This document shows, piece after piece, positions 20,425-31,729 of a stretch of 64,000 nt of DNA. Location: assembly GCA_963989385.1 (NCBI GenBank), contig OZ022501.1, positions 99,160,502 to 99,224,501 on the forward strand, given 5' to 3'. The notes beneath the pieces are model-generated. The model was not told where the DNA came from. It saw only the letters and a list, made by a program, of their open reading frames with translations, and did not search any database. How positions within the stretch are numbered: the stretch's first letter is position 1; each line of letters starts with the position of its first letter. A program made the position numbers and the translations under genes. The stretch is from Ctena decussata (lineage: Eukaryota; Mollusca; Bivalvia; Lucinida; Lucinidae).

Positions 20425-23400
20425 ATGTATACGTATATTTGAGCGATTAGAGAGCCAAGCCCTTTCTCACATTAGTCCACAGAGCCTCAGAGTATAGTAT
20501 AACACCATTCTATAAACAGAGCAGATCCAGATCAGACGGCTCCTAGTGGAGCAGTCCAATCATGATCTTCACAGTTTGTCATTCCATCGTTAGTTGTACT
20601 TATTTTATGTGTCCCAATCTTTGGAATTTTTACGGTAAATACCGTCGCATAGCACCTGATCTACACATACATAAAGATCTATGAAGGCAGAGAAAAAAAA
20701 AGTAATGTGCCTATGCCAATGCCGTGAACGCACCAAGTCCAAACAGAAACGGACATACTAAGTCATGGTAATATCATATTACTCTGGTACAGAATAAGAT
20801 ACCATATTTAGTTCAATGAGGCTAAACATTTTCTCGCTCCAATAGCCAAAAGCCTATAAACATGGAGCTAGCGCAGCATTTGCTATGTACCAACCAATTA
20901 GTATGTTTCCATGACAGCACCATCACGCAGAGCTTTTCAGCACCGCAACACAACGCCAAATCACATTCAATCAACGGTGTTTCAACGTCGTAACGTTGAA
21001 TCAACGTGGATCAAAAGTCGATTCGGCGCTGAGCGGATGCTGGGAAACAGGTAGCATACTGTACGGGAATCAAGTTGACCAGACCCTTGCAAAACTAAGT
21101 CATAACTTCTTGTTGTTTCCATTCCAAAATGGCATCACACTATACCCAAGTGCAGTATGACAATTGTCAATAGTGGTTGGCCTTATATAGGGCTACAAAA
21201 GTACTGCAGTCTACAGTGCACTCTACAAGTAGCCACGTCTCCAAAATAGTGCCACACCGAGCTATTCATATCATCGCATCTAGCCGTGACGGACATACTA
21301 AGTCATGGTAATATCATATTACTCTTGTCTAATTTCTAAATAGTCAGCTTGCAAATATGCAGGTGCGTTTTGAAATTTTGTCAATTTTGACAAAATTTCA
21401 ATACGCACTTGCGTATTTGCCGTATAGGTAGCTACGCCCTTGATGTATACGTATATTTGAGCGATTAGAGAGCCAAGCCCTTTCTCACATTAGTCCACAG
21501 AGCCTCAGAGTATAGTATAACACCATCCAAGATGACATACATAGGGCTACAAAATACATGTTTAACATACCTTCGAGGTATAAGTACCAAACCAAACACA
21601 TGCAAAATAAACAGCCCTCCGCCTAAATATAGCATAGCATCAGCTGAACTTGTAAAGATCTACGCTGGAAAATACACAAGGTGGGAACCGCTGTCTAAAA
21701 GCCAGTAAAATCCAATATATTAGGACACAGGTAAGTCTGAGCAAACAGAGCAGATCCAGATCAGACGGCTCCTAGTGGAGCAGTCCAATCATGATCTTCA
21801 CAGTTTGTCATTCCATCGTTAGTTGTACTTATTTTATGTGTCCCAATCTTTGGAATTTTTACGGTAAATACCGTCGCATAGCACCTGATCTACACATACA
21901 TAAAGATCTATGAAGGCAGAGAAAAAAAAAGTAATGTGCCTATGCCAATGCCGTGAACGCACCAAGTCCAAACAGAAACGGACATACTAAGTCATGGTAA
22001 TATCATATTACTCTGGTACAGAATAAGATACCATATTTAGTTCAATGAGGCTAAACATTTTCTCGCTCCAATAGCCAAAAGCCTATAAACATGGAGCTAG
22101 CGCAGCATTTGCTATGTACCAACCAATTAGTATGTTTCCATGACAGCACCATCACGCAGAGCTTCTCAGCACCGCAACACAACGCCGAATCACATTCAAT
22201 CAACGGTGTTTCAACGTCGTAACGTTGAATCAACGTGGATCAAAAGTCGATTCGGCGCTGAGCGGATGCTGGGAAACAGGTAGCATACTGTACGGGAATC
22301 AAGTTGACCAGACCCTTGCAAAACTAAGTCATAACTTCTTGTTGTTTCCATTCCAAAATGGCATCACACTATACCCAAGTGCAGTATGACAATTGTCAAT
22401 AGTGGTTGGCCTTATATAGGGCTACAAAAGTACTGCAGTCTACAGTGCATTCTACAAGTAGCCACGTCTCCAAAATAGTGCCACACCGAGCTATTCATAT
22501 CATCGCATCTAGCCGTGACGGACATACTAAGTCATGGTAATATCATATTACTCTTGTCTAATTTATAAATAGTCAGCTTGCAAATATGCAGGTGCGTTTT
22601 GAAATTTTGTCAATTTTGACAAAATTTCAATACGCACTTGCGTATTTGCCGTATAGGTAGCTACGCCCTTGATGTATACGTATATTTGAGCGATTAGAGA
22701 GCCAAGCCCTTTCTCACATTAGTCCACAGAGCCTCAGAGTATAGTATAACACCATCCAAGATGACATACATAGGGCTACAAAATACATGTTTAACATACC
22801 TTCGAGGTATAAGTACCAAACCAAACACATGCAAAATAAACAGCCCTCCGCCTAAATATAGCATAGCATCAGCTGAACTTGTAAAGATCTACGCTGGAAA
22901 ATACACAAGGTGGGAACCGCTGTCTAAAAGCCAGTAAAATCCAATATATTAGGACACAGGTAAGTCTGAGCAAACAGAGCAGATCCAGATCAGACGGCTC
23001 CTAGTGGAGCAGTCCAATCATGATCTTCACAGTTTGTCATTCCATCGTTAGTTGTACTTATTTTATGTGTCCCAATCTTTGGAATTTTTACGGTAAATAC
23101 CGTCGCATAGCACCTGACCTACACATACATAAAGATCTATGAAGGCAGAGAAAAAAAAAGTAATGTGCCTATGTCAATGCCGTGAACGCACCAAGTCCAA
23201 ACAGAAACGGACATACTAAGTCATGGTAATATCATATTACTCTGGTACAGAATAAGATACCATATTTAGTTCAATGAGGCTAAACATTTTCTCGCTCCAA
23301 TAGCCAAAAGCCTATAAACATGGAGCTAGCGCAGCATTTGCTATGTACCAACCAATTAGTATGTTTCCATGACAGCACCATCACGCAGAGCTTTTCAGCA

Positions 23401-24085
23401 CCGCAACACAACGCCAAATCACATTCAATCAACGGTGTTTCAACGTCGTAACGTTGAATCAACGTGGATCAAAAGTCGATTCGGCGCTGAACGGATGCTG
23501 GGAAACAGGTACCATACTGTACGGGAAATCAAGTTGACCAGACCCTTGCAAAACTAAGTCATAACTTCTTGTTGTTTCCATTCCAAAATGGCATCACACT
23601 ATACCCAAGTGCAGTATGACAATTGTCAATAGTGGTTGGCCTTATAGGGCTACAAAACTACTGCAGTCTACAGTGCACTCTACAAGTAGCCACGTCTCCA
23701 AAATAGTGCCACACCGAGCTATTCATATCATCGCATCTAGCCGTGACGGACATACTAAGTCATGGTAATATCATATTACTCTTGTCTAATTTATAAATAG
23801 TCAGCTTGCAAATATGCAGGTGCGTTTTGAAATTTTGTCAATTTTGACAAAATTTCAATACGCACTTGCGTATTTGCCGTATAGGTAGCTACGCCCTTGA
23901 TGTATACGTATATTTGAGCGATTAGAGAGCCAAGCCCTTTCTCACATTAGTCCACAGAGCCTCAGAGTATAGTATAACACCATCCAAGATGACATACATA
24001 GGGCTACAAAATACATGTTTAACATACCTTCGAGGTATAAGTACCAAACCAAACACATGCAAAATAAACAGCCCTCCGCCTAAAT
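20307..24085. repeat. Tandem array, 1.23-kb unit
   Basis: Units start with CTTGTCTAATTTATAAATA at 20307, 21324, 22553 and 23781. The spacings are 1017 (lacks ~212 bp), 1229 and 1228 bp, and the last unit is partial, ending at about 24085. Units are nearly identical, with a few substitutions and small indels. Each contains half of the CAGGGGCGTA MITE, a GTTGATTCAACG hairpin (20960, 22189, 23418) and, in each of the first three units, two direct copies of a ~36-bp segment, ACGGACATACTAAGTCATGG and on to ATTACTC, about 540 bp apart. The second of these forms the unit junction. The 60-codon frame repeated once in each of the first three units is not a convincing gene. Confidence 0.92.
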
Positions 24086-24233
24086 GGAACTTGAAGCATA
24101 TTGGTTGAACAAACTCAAAATATCTAGCTTTCCTAACATGAAAGTGAACCTTAAAGTTCAACCGTAGTCGTTCATGGCCAAATGTGCCGCCCGCCTCTGA
24201 ACCATCTCAATCTATCGAGTTTTGTTTTATTGT

Positions 24234-24352
24234 TCTAAGCTACCTCCATGCGGACAGCGGACTCTGATCAGACTGGGTGTATGCTCAGGCTGATTTGAGT
24301 CTTCGCATGGCGCACATGCCAATTTGATGGTTTTATAGTGTTGCGACGCATT
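24234..24352. mobile_element. Right half of a hairpin MITE
   Basis: From CTAAGCTACCTCCATGCGGA through CTCTGATCAGACTGGG to a decayed right terminus (GTTGCGACGCAT). The left half is missing. Confidence 0.8.
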
Positions 24353-24412
24353 ATTTCAAAACAGAAATATTACGGTGCCAGAATATTTGTGGTAAACTCG
24401 GAAATTCATTAA

Positions 24413-24615
24413 CTCTTTAAGCCCCAGTGACGCAATTAGCAAAATTTGCAAACAGCGTAGATCCTGATGAGGCGGCTCATAATGAGCCGCCTCATCTAGA
24501 TCTACACTGTTTGCCCTCTAGTCTCTGAAGTCTCAATATAAAAAGTCTTGGACAAGGCATTTTTTTAATTTTTGCAGACGTAAATTTTGTCGTCTGCTTT
24601 TTGGTACTGAAAGAG
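24413..24615. mobile_element. ~203-bp TTAA MITE, best-preserved copy
   Basis: TTAA on both sides (24409-24412, 24616-24619). Ends CTCTTTAAG / CTGAAAGAG. Central hairpin GATGAGGCGGCTCAT/AATGAGCCGCCTCATC flanked by AGATC and GTGTAGATC words. Confidence 0.85.
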
Positions 24616-24689
24616 TTAAAGTGCCAGAAAGCACTGAGACGATAAAACGAAGTCTACAAAAGTTTCGTGCAAACTATTATCACAGTGAG

Positions 24690-24790
24690 AGTTCAAAACC
24701 CAGAGGACAAACAAGGTAGATCTTGTTGAGGCGGCTTATCATGATTATCAGGAGCGGCCTCATTTGAATCAACGCTGTTTGCAAATTCCA
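24690..24790. repeat. Fragment related to the TTAA MITE core
   Basis: GTAGATCTTGTTGAGGCGGC...CGGCCTCATTTGAATC and CGCTGTTTGCAAA match the central hairpin of the family in diverged form. Confidence 0.5.
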
Positions 24791-25332
24791 TTATTATAAC
24801 AATTTTGGCACATTTAATGTCAAGTGTGGGACATGAGTCAATGTATCAACTCGTCAAATTATTGCTTGTGTCAGCGAACAGTGAAGGTTGTTGTAAGTGT
24901 ACTCCGTGAACGCCACCGGCTCTTATCACATTCAAAAACAAATAAAGTAAAAAGAGAGAACGGAAGAAAGAAATATATTGAAAAAGTGACAACAGCTCAG
25001 GAAAGGCACTCTTGATTAAGAAACATATTCCATTTTTCCGATGTTCACGGAAGTATGAACACAAGAGTCATGTGCAAAGTAAGTGACGCTCGAAGGGCGT
25101 TCACGGACGTTAGCTTTGGACCCTTTCACGAACTTCGGAAAAAATATCTATAAATATATAAATATTTAATAAATATAATTACATGTACATTTAATCTTAA
25201 AATTATTTAGAGCATCTTTTTCGATTTTTAGAGCAACGTTTGTAAGATATACGACGAAAAACTGTCACTAACCAAGTAGGAAACCGCGTACGTTAAACGG
25301 CCGTCACCAAACTTTAGGGAGAAAAACTCTAT
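24791..25332. other. No gene recognised; short inverted words
   Basis: Includes TGTTCACGGAAGTATGAACA (25040) and repeated 'gttcacgga' words. Open frames on both strands overlap and lack support. Confidence 0.35.
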
Positions 25333-25429
25333 AAGCGTCCAGCTTTCGTTCTAATCCCAAGCCTGTATTGTATACTATATATGTATGTATTTTACAATTT
25401 CTAATATGAATAAAATATGTTTAAACCAA
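25333..25429 (+). mobile_element. Solo LINE 3' tail
   Basis: Stem-loop AAGC-gtcca-GCTT (25333-25345), then TTTCGTTCTAATCCCAAGCC, and the terminus GAATAAAATATGTTTAAACC ending at 25429. Same layout as the 3' UTR of the 15.2-19.5 kb LINE. It is a heavily 5'-truncated insertion. Confidence 0.7.
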
Positions 25430-26000
25430 ACTTTGACGTCAAATAGAGCATTACAACGATCAATGGCGTCGTTTGTTTACACGAGACGTTGCGTACCAAC
25501 GAGGTCGCGTGACCGACTGCTATTCATAGAAGTATGAGCATTGTTTCTCCGAAATACTCGTAGGTTCATCTAGGAAAAATTAAAGGAATACAATTATATA
25601 TTGAATGAACAGCTCTTTCCCAGACAGGTGGTCAGTCAGCCACCCAACTAAAAATTTCTCCCGTACAACAGGTGGAGGAAAACGCCTTTATGGACGTAAG
25701 AAGTAACGGGCTCCACCTTGGAACATTAGTTAGAAGTAACTAAGGGGAGGTGGGGTCGAGTTGGGCTTAAACTAGTTTTACGGGATCCAAACTCTCGCCC
25801 ACATCTGCAACTGGCTCGAAACGATTGGTTAGCTGATTCGGTCCGCGTGAAAGTTTTCCAATAACAAATCAATGACTCATCACGGGAACGGATAAAAACG
25901 ATGATGAATCAAAGATTTACCTTCCAACACTTCGTGTAGAAAAAAATATGCTTTTTGTGTTAATTTCCGAATTAGTTATCGTAACTGGTTACAGTGTAAG
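25430..26000. other. No gene recognised
   Basis: Mixed-composition sequence without a supportable exon or repeat. Confidence 0.35.
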
Positions 26001-26260
26001 GCCGATACCGTTTTTATTCGGCTATAAGACGGAACCTCTTCAAATGTTCACCAACTATGCAAATCAGTCCTGTAATAACTGGCTATGCAGATTAGGCTTT
26101 TCCCTTTCGAAATAATCCCAAAAAGCTAGATCTGTTTCCAAAAGATTCCCAAAAATCTTGATCCGTCTAGTAAGACGAGTTCAAATTTTTGGGATTGATT
26201 TTTAACACGGATCTAGATTTTAGGATTGTTTTCGACGTGAATAAGCTCTGCCATATAAAT
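26001..26260. repeat. Diverged GACGGATCTAGAT repeat cluster
   Basis: Several copies of AAAAATCTTGATCCGTCTAG-type words and their inverses, followed by 'ggattgttttcgacgtgaataagc', corresponding to the cluster at 9425. Confidence 0.55.
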
Positions 26261-26434
26261 GACAAAAATGCGGTATGTTTCGCCCTTGATACCAAGAAAT
26301 GGTGCATGTCGTTATTACCTATGCTCTATTGCTTACAAGTGCTGTTTCATTCCTTACTTTGATTTTCGATAAAAAAAATAAATGAACAACAACAAAAAAA
26401 AATCAAATTATCAGTCCGATCGCCACGGTGCAGA

Positions 26435-26549
26435 CCCAGCAGGCACACGGCGTCCCCATGACGTCGCATGGACGTCGATGCGACGTGATGGATCGGCGTC
26501 AATACGACGTCATGTTGACGCCATCTGCCCCCTCCCCCCCCCCCCCCCC
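26435..26549. mobile_element. Eroded CRE-rich MITE plus poly-C
   Basis: Left end CCCAGCAGGCACACGGCGTC and interior CGTCGATGCGACG match the 108-bp elements at 3020 and 6856. The right end has degenerated into a poly-C run. Confidence 0.7.
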
Positions 26550-26778
26550 ATTGAATGGGGGCCACAAATGGCAATCCATTGCACACAGTCTTTCATTATC
26601 ACCCTTCCATCGTCCTGATATGAATGAAATACGGTTGAAAAGGACGTAAAATCGCAAGTCATGATCCAATTATCAAATTTTCTAGATTAGTTCGAATGAG
26701 TCCGTTTCTTTAAGATAGTCTTTAGGTGTATAAGATGTATAGGGCCTTTCTCTCTCAAAACAATTCCTTAAAAAACAT

Positions 26779-27014
26779 GAGCCGCGACACGAGAAAACCA
26801 ACAATGTGGTTGTGCGCCCAGTGCAGACTCAGATCAGCCTGAGCGTTCGCCAACTTTGACCAGACTCTTCGTTAAGTGCTCAAAGGGTAGCTAAGGGACT
26901 AAGCTACCTCCATGCGGACAGCGAAGACTCTGATCAGACTGGGCGGATGCCCAGGCTGATCTGAGTCTGCGCTGGGCGCACAACCACATCGTTGGTGTTC
27001 TCGTGTCGCGGCTC
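26779..27014. mobile_element. Hairpin MITE (GAGCCGCGACACGAG type)
   Basis: Full copy, both termini near consensus. Followed within 15 bp by an 'acaagacggacctagatctttgggattg' repeat. Confidence 0.92.
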
Positions 27015-27416
27015 AATGTCCATCTAACAAGACGGACCTAGATCTTTGGGATTGTTTTGGCAGGGAAAAATCGGCCTTAAAACTGAATAAATAGGGATGT
27101 GTAATCATTCAGGAAATGTGATATCTACGAAATTCAACTCCTGTAAAGAAAATGTCAGATTTCTCTATATTTGCATTATCGTGTGTATTATAACTGCTTT
27201 TCGGGATGCATTACAATCATCTTCCGGATACCGGGTACAAACAATAAACATATATACACACCCAGATTTTTTAATACTTTGCGATAATTTATTTTCTGTT
27301 GCAATGCCCTTATAAAACTGCATTCTGTGGTACAACATGTACTTTGTCAACAATGGAAACTGAATGGACGGATGACTTGTGATTCTACGTCCTGTTAAAC
27401 AGTCATATCAGTACGA

Positions 27417-27612
27417 TGGCGTGTGTGTGTGTGTGTGTGTGTGTGGGGGGGGGGGGGGGTAGGTGTTTTTTAAGGGTGTGTGCAATGGGACCCCGTTGCG
27501 CTTGGAAAGATTTCCGCTTGGGGGGGGGGGGGGGGGGGGGGAAGGCGGTAGGTGATATTTTAAGGATGTGTGCAATGGGGCCCCGTTGCGGTTGGAAAGA
27601 TTTCCGCCTCCA
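27417..27612. repeat. (TG)n, poly-G and a ~90-bp direct repeat
   Basis: TG microsatellite (27421-27445) then G13. A ~90-bp unit (GTGTGCAATGGGACCCCGTT...GGAAAGATTTCCGC) occurs twice (27476 and 27567), separated by a G22 tract. The 102-codon frame across it is low-complexity. Confidence 0.8.
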
Positions 27613-27683
27613 GCGGGTCTTGAACCCAGGGCCGCTATCTCAGCAGGCCAGCGCTGAGCCTACTGAGCTATTGGGTCTCAAGA
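27605..27683 (-). repeat. tRNA-like SINE head
   Basis: On the minus strand: A-box-like TAGCTCAGTAGGC and B-box-like GGTTCAAGACC about 40 nt apart. The anticodon arm is not convincing, so it is read as a SINE promoter relic rather than a tRNA gene. Confidence 0.45.
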
Positions 27684-27847
27684 GAATGAAAAAAAAGGAA
27701 GACGTTTGGTGTTGTGAAATATAATAAATTCAGAATTTTGCAAAACGTGCTTATTATATCAAAAAGTTAATGGGAACGCAACTCTCCCGTTTACATTATT
27801 GACTCCCTTCTCAATGGGAAACAACTCTTTAAGAAATAGAGGATCTT

Positions 27848-27938
27848 ATACGAGTGGTCGATTCATATGAAATTTATGAAACGAGCCTTCGGCGAGTTTC
27901 ATAAATTTCATATGAAATGACCACGAGTGTAAGATTCT
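27848..27938. repeat. Foldback element with TTCG loop
   Basis: Arms AGTGGTC.ATTCATATGAAAT and onward to GTTTCATAAATTTCATATGAA, joined by GCC-TTCG-GC. As RNA, the loop would be a C(UUCG)G tetraloop. Confidence 0.8.
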
Positions 27939-28149
27939 GTATATCATATGACCCTTTAAAATGGAATGTCAACACCTTATAATTAACATTGTTTCAATAA
28001 AAAAACGCTTTGTTGACAAGTACGTTGTCAATGACGTTACGTGTACGCGCCAAAGTGTTATTAGACGTGTGGTCATACGATTTTTATGACACAATGTTAT
28101 CTACTGAATAACAGCGACATCATATGATAAAGTAATTTATCCACTAATA

Positions 28150-28780
28150 GTGTTTTTCCTTTACGAGTTGACCCACTTTGGAAGGGCTTCTGCAGCCACT
28201 GAAGCAAACACCGTCTCAAAAGTGTTCCCTTGGTGGGAAGCAAGTAAGTGTATCCATACAGTTTATCTTAAATTTGACATGGAACTCAGAGACACTCACC
28301 AAAAACCTTTGCCTAGCCAGGATTGGAGAACTACTATTTACAACTTATTAAGCTCTCGACAGATCCTATCCATTTGCCCCTTCTTTATGAAATGGATATG
28401 AAGTTGTTGAGCAAATATAAACGGTGTGATATTTTACAATTTAATGTCAATTTTTGAGACAAATGAAATCTTAATTTTGATATCAGAATATCGAGTTTTC
28501 ATTTGAAATGATGACAATAATTCATGATGTCGAAAATTCGTTTTATGATCTCCAGAAAACTCAATTATTAAAATAAGCAATCGATTTTTTTTTTTGGATA
28601 AAAAAATCGATATTTCATTCTAAAAATCCATTTTTTGGCGCATTCATTTTTTTCTCTCTTTTTTTCAAATTTTGAAACCATGAAATGTTAAAATTTCTAA
28701 TATCAAGAACTCGGTTGTTTTTTTTATATCAAAACTGTTTTATCTATGTTTTTTTCACATTAACTCGTCTGTATGTCTAC
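28150..28780. other. Unassigned; T-rich low-complexity segment
   Basis: An 83-codon frame (28150-28401, +) has ordinary composition but no recognised motif or splice context. 28440-28760 is T-rich with AATCGAT(T)n/(A)nATCGAT words. Confidence 0.25.
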
Positions 28781-28947
28781 AATGAATTTCTTAACATAAT
28801 AAATAGACAATGATTTTATTGACAAATGGCGATGTAGTTCAACGTGAAGGCAAATGTCGGCTTTCAAACTTCCGAGTCACGCATAATTTTGTCTGTTTTC
28901 AAATTCTCTTTAAAAGAGTTGATTCTGGAGATCAGCTTACGAAAAAT

Positions 28948-29182
28948 GAGCCGCGACACGAGAAAACCAACAAAGTGGTTGTGCGCCCAGCGCAGACTCA
29001 GATCAGCCTGGGCATCCACCCAGTCTGATTAGACTTTCGCTAAGCGCTTAAAGGGTAGCTAAGGGTCTAAGCAACCTCCATGCGCACAGCGAAGACTCTG
29101 ATCAGACTGGGCGGATGCCCAGGCTGATCTGAGTCTGCGCTGGGCGCACAACCACATTGTTGGTTTTCTCGTGTCGCGACTC
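28948..29182. mobile_element. Hairpin MITE (GAGCCGCGACACGAG type)
   Basis: Full copy; flanks AAAT/AAAC. Confidence 0.92.
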
Positions 29183-29656
29183 AAACTTATTCTTGAAATT
29201 TTTATTTTTTTCTAATAAAGACACATTGAACCGAAAGTAAAGATAATGTCACTAGAAACACATTACAGTCTTCAATTTTGGAAAATAAAGACATTTATAT
29301 ATTTGCAGTTTCTGGTTGTGGTGCTTGTGGGTATAACCATCCGTGTCCTACAGCGAGTTGCTCAAATTTTAACCACATCTTCACGTTGAGCACAGTAACA
29401 GTCATAAAAAAACACGTATTTACATATTTTTCAAGAACTCTCATTCATAAATAACGTCCAAAAAGAGACTCTCCTATCTTGCTGGCTGGTCAGATGAAAC
29501 CATTTACTCTCTGATGGTTTTTTGTGTTGAAAATTTCATTTCAAAAACAAAGAGAATTGACCCAATCAGACGCAGCGGACTGCGGTGTATGATCTGAGTC
29601 CACTGTTTGCAAAGGTCTCATGTCAAATTGTATAAGTGTCGGTTAAAACAACATAA

Positions 29657-29858
29657 CTCTTTAAGCCCCAGTGACGAAATTAGCAAAATCTGCAAACAGT
29701 GTAGATCCTGATGAGGCGGCTCATAATGAGCCGCCTCATCTAGATCTACACTGTTTGGCCTCAAGTCTTTGATTTCTGAATATTGAATGTCTTGGAAAAG
29801 GCATTTATCAATTTTTGCAGACGTAAATTTTGTCGTCTGCTTTTTGGTGCTTAAAGAG
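29657..29858. mobile_element. ~202-bp TTAA MITE
   Basis: Ends CTCTTTAAGC / GCTTAAAGAG, right TTAA intact, left mutated to ATAA. The central hairpin is nearly identical to that at 24413. Lies ~100 bp beyond the stop codon of the GPCR gene and may be part of its 3' region. Confidence 0.85.
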
Positions 29859-29958
29859 TTAATTCAGCTCATTACTTGTCCCAGTGAGGTAATCACGTTG
29901 TAAGTGACTTGTGTGACATGAATCTAAATCAGAAATGACGCGTATTACATATAAAAAG

Positions 29959-31614
29959 CTATAGTCTGCTCAAAATTACTATCTCAGAATTGTCACAATT
30001 CTTCTCAGTATAGGCATTATTAGCAGTGGTTCCCATCTCCACCGCGGGTGATTCCGATATTTTAGCAGACGACTTTGACAATTGTGACACTGTAACGTCT
30101 ACTGATAGCTGAGACGATTCATTTGAAATTTGGCTCGAAGTTTCTGTCTCAGCACTTTTGTAGTTCTTTTCAGTATTGTCATCAGCGGTAGTTTCCATAA
30201 CAACGGCTGATGAATCCGCCGCATCAGCAGACGACTTTGACGACTTGGAAACTGTGGTGTCCACTGATGGGCGAGACGATTTCTTTGTAATGCTGCTCGA
30301 ATCATCCGTCTCCGCACTTTGATAGTTCTCAGTATGCCCATTAGAAACAGTTCCCATAACAACAGCCGGTGTTGCCGCTACTGCAGCAGACGACATTGAC
30401 AACTGGGACACCGTCGTGTCCACTGAAGGTCGAGATGATTTCTTTGAAAAACTACTGATGCTGCTTGATCGTGTACTGCTCCCAAAAACACTCTCAAGAC
30501 CTGGTTTCCTGCAGCAGAAGAGCCCGAATATTTCCCGCCGAAATTTCGAGCCGCTGAGAACATAGAAAATAAAATTGCAGGTGGCATTTAAATAACCAAC
30601 ACAATTCACAACGGCATGCCAAAAGATCAAGTACTCCATGTCGGCCCGAGCTTGTAGAGACTCTTCAAGAGAAGTTATGTCTCTAGAAGTAATCGCTTTT
30701 ATCCAGTAGGGTTGGCCAATGAAATAAATTGACACAGGGGCCAGGCAAATAAAGAACAAAACACACAGACAAATGAGTAACACAGTGACGACGTTGTTGT
30801 CTCTTTCAATTGAACGTAACGTATTGCCTTGGCCTACACTCATACGTCGACGATGTCGTCTGGTCAAAGTAAGTTTTACAATAATTATAATATTGCATGT
30901 TGTAAGAATAATAAACGGAACAGCAAAAGCTACAAGAAAATCTATCCACGGCCAAACGTCATCGGAAAAATCTTGATATTTCGAAGTCTTAGGCCAGCAA
31001 GGATGGTACACGTCTCTTCCTTGCAAGGCCGATTGCTCCCTGACATAGCCGTAGCCTATCCCGAATAGAAAATGACCGTTTAACAAAATAAGAACTCCAG
31101 CTGTTGACACAATAGCTATGGCCGCCACTTTCACTGTGCTAATAGATTTGATGCGATGGGGCATTATTACACTTAACACACGTTCCAGTGTCACAGCAAC
31201 TAGCAGCCATGATGAGAAGTGAACGCTTGAGTATGTGAGAAATGTATGGATTCTGCAACTTGCCTCATTTTCTTGTCGAATATCCATTCCATTCCAATCT
31301 TTATTATGTAATATCCATTGTCGTAATGGCCCCGTGTATAAGACTAAAAGATCTGAGAAAGCCAAGCAAAGCAGAAACAGCGATGTTGGAGAAAGAATTT
31401 GCCGAAATATTTGCCGGAAAATGACTATAATTGTTAACACATTTCCAACTGTGCCTATTGACATTATAAACGGCGGCACGTATGTCCAAATTTCTGTGGT
31501 AACGTTAAAATAGTATCCGGGTGGCGGTTCTCCCATGAACATAGGGGGTGGCCCCGGCGGCGGCATGGAACCATTTTCATGTGGGATGGCGGAGGTATTT
31601 TCTGTCGAATTCAT
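29959..31614 (-). CDS. Class A neuropeptide-type G-protein-coupled receptor
   Basis: A 551-residue single-exon receptor, plausibly plasma-membrane, peptide-liganded (FMRFamide/TRH-receptor-like; the exact ligand cannot be read). Seven hydrophobic segments: TM1 ~45-67 with GNVL (N58), TM2 ~78-97 with LAFSDLL (D88), TM3 ~122-146, TM4 ~162-180, TM5 ~222-248 with P233, TM6 ~275-299 with FFICLAP (P293), TM7 ~329-353 with NFIFY (347-351) in place of NPxxY. C120 and C206 fit the conserved disulfide. The DRY motif is ERV (144-146) and TM4 lacks the usual Trp. The N-tail has four NxS/T sites (N2, N6, N14, N37) and a Pro-rich stretch. C367/C368 after helix 8 could be palmitoylated. The tail from 391 is three Ser-rich repeats. 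The first ATG of the open frame gives a complete N-tail. Confidence 0.92.
   Translation of the reverse strand: MNSTENTSAIPHENGSMPPPGPPPMFMGEPPPGYYFNVTTEIWTYVPPFIMSIGTVGNVLTIIVIFRQIFRQILSPTSLFLLCLAFSDLLVLYTGPLRQWILHNKDWNGMDIRQENEASCRIHTFLTYSSVHFSSWLLVAVTLERVLSVIMPHRIKSISTVKVAAIAIVSTAGVLILLNGHFLFGIGYGYVREQSALQGRDVYHPCWPKTSKYQDFSDDVWPWIDFLVAFAVPFIILTTCNIIIIVKLTLTRRHRRRMSVGQGNTLRSIERDNNVVTVLLICLCVLFFICLAPVSIYFIGQPYWIKAITSRDITSLEESLQARADMEYLIFWHAVVNCVGYLNATCNFIFYVLSGSKFRREIFGLFCCRKPGLESVFGSSTRSSSISSFSKKSSRPSVDTTVSQLSMSSAAVAATPAVVMGTVSNGHTENYQSAETDDSSSITKKSSRPSVDTTVSKSSKSSADAADSSAVVMETTADDNTEKNYKSAETETSSQISNESSQLSVDVTVSQLSKSSAKISESPAVEMGTTANNAYTEKNCDNSEIVILSRL
29962..30444 (-). repeat. Three in-frame ~160-bp repeats in the GPCR tail
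   Basis: Residues 391-443, 444-497 and 498-551 align: KKSSRPSVDTTVSQLS, KKSSRPSVDTTVSKSS, NESSQLSVDVTVSQLS, followed in each by a PAVVMG/SAVVMET/PAVEMGT segment and (T/Y)xxEN(Y/C). All are Ser/Thr-rich, hence likely phosphorylation/arrestin-type tail. The repeat length preserves frame. Confidence 0.85.
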
Positions 31615-31713
31615 TCTTCAAAGCCTCTAACATGAAGTTAACACACGTATTCCATATTATTACTTAAATTTGGAATCAAGAGGCTGTGAATTTCATGTCA
31701 TTAGTTTCCCCGG

Positions 31714-31722
31714 TTATATATA
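31714..31722 (-). promoter_or_regulatory. TATA-like site upstream of the GPCR
   Basis: TATATATAA on the minus strand, about 100 bp before the GPCR start codon. Position is compatible with a core promoter. No other support. Confidence 0.3.
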
Positions 31723-31729
31723 ATATTCC

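Noticed and set aside
20822..23462. 60-codon minus-strand frame present three times
   Set aside because: It is repeated because the 1.23-kb unit is repeated. Almost no synonymous/nonsynonymous information, no domain, and it spans a GTTGATTCAACG hairpin.
24461..24520. CTGATGAGGCGGC in the TTAA MITE as a possible hammerhead core
   Set aside because: The stem II-like hairpin is followed by TCATC instead of GAAA, and no GUC/NUH site closes a stem III.
27416..27724. 102-codon frame with Gly-rich stretches
   Set aside because: Generated by TG and G tracts and a direct repeat; it ends inside a tRNA-like SINE head.
28150..28401. 83-codon plus-strand frame as a real exon
   Set aside because: No motif, no flanking splice signals I could defend, and no second exon in phase.
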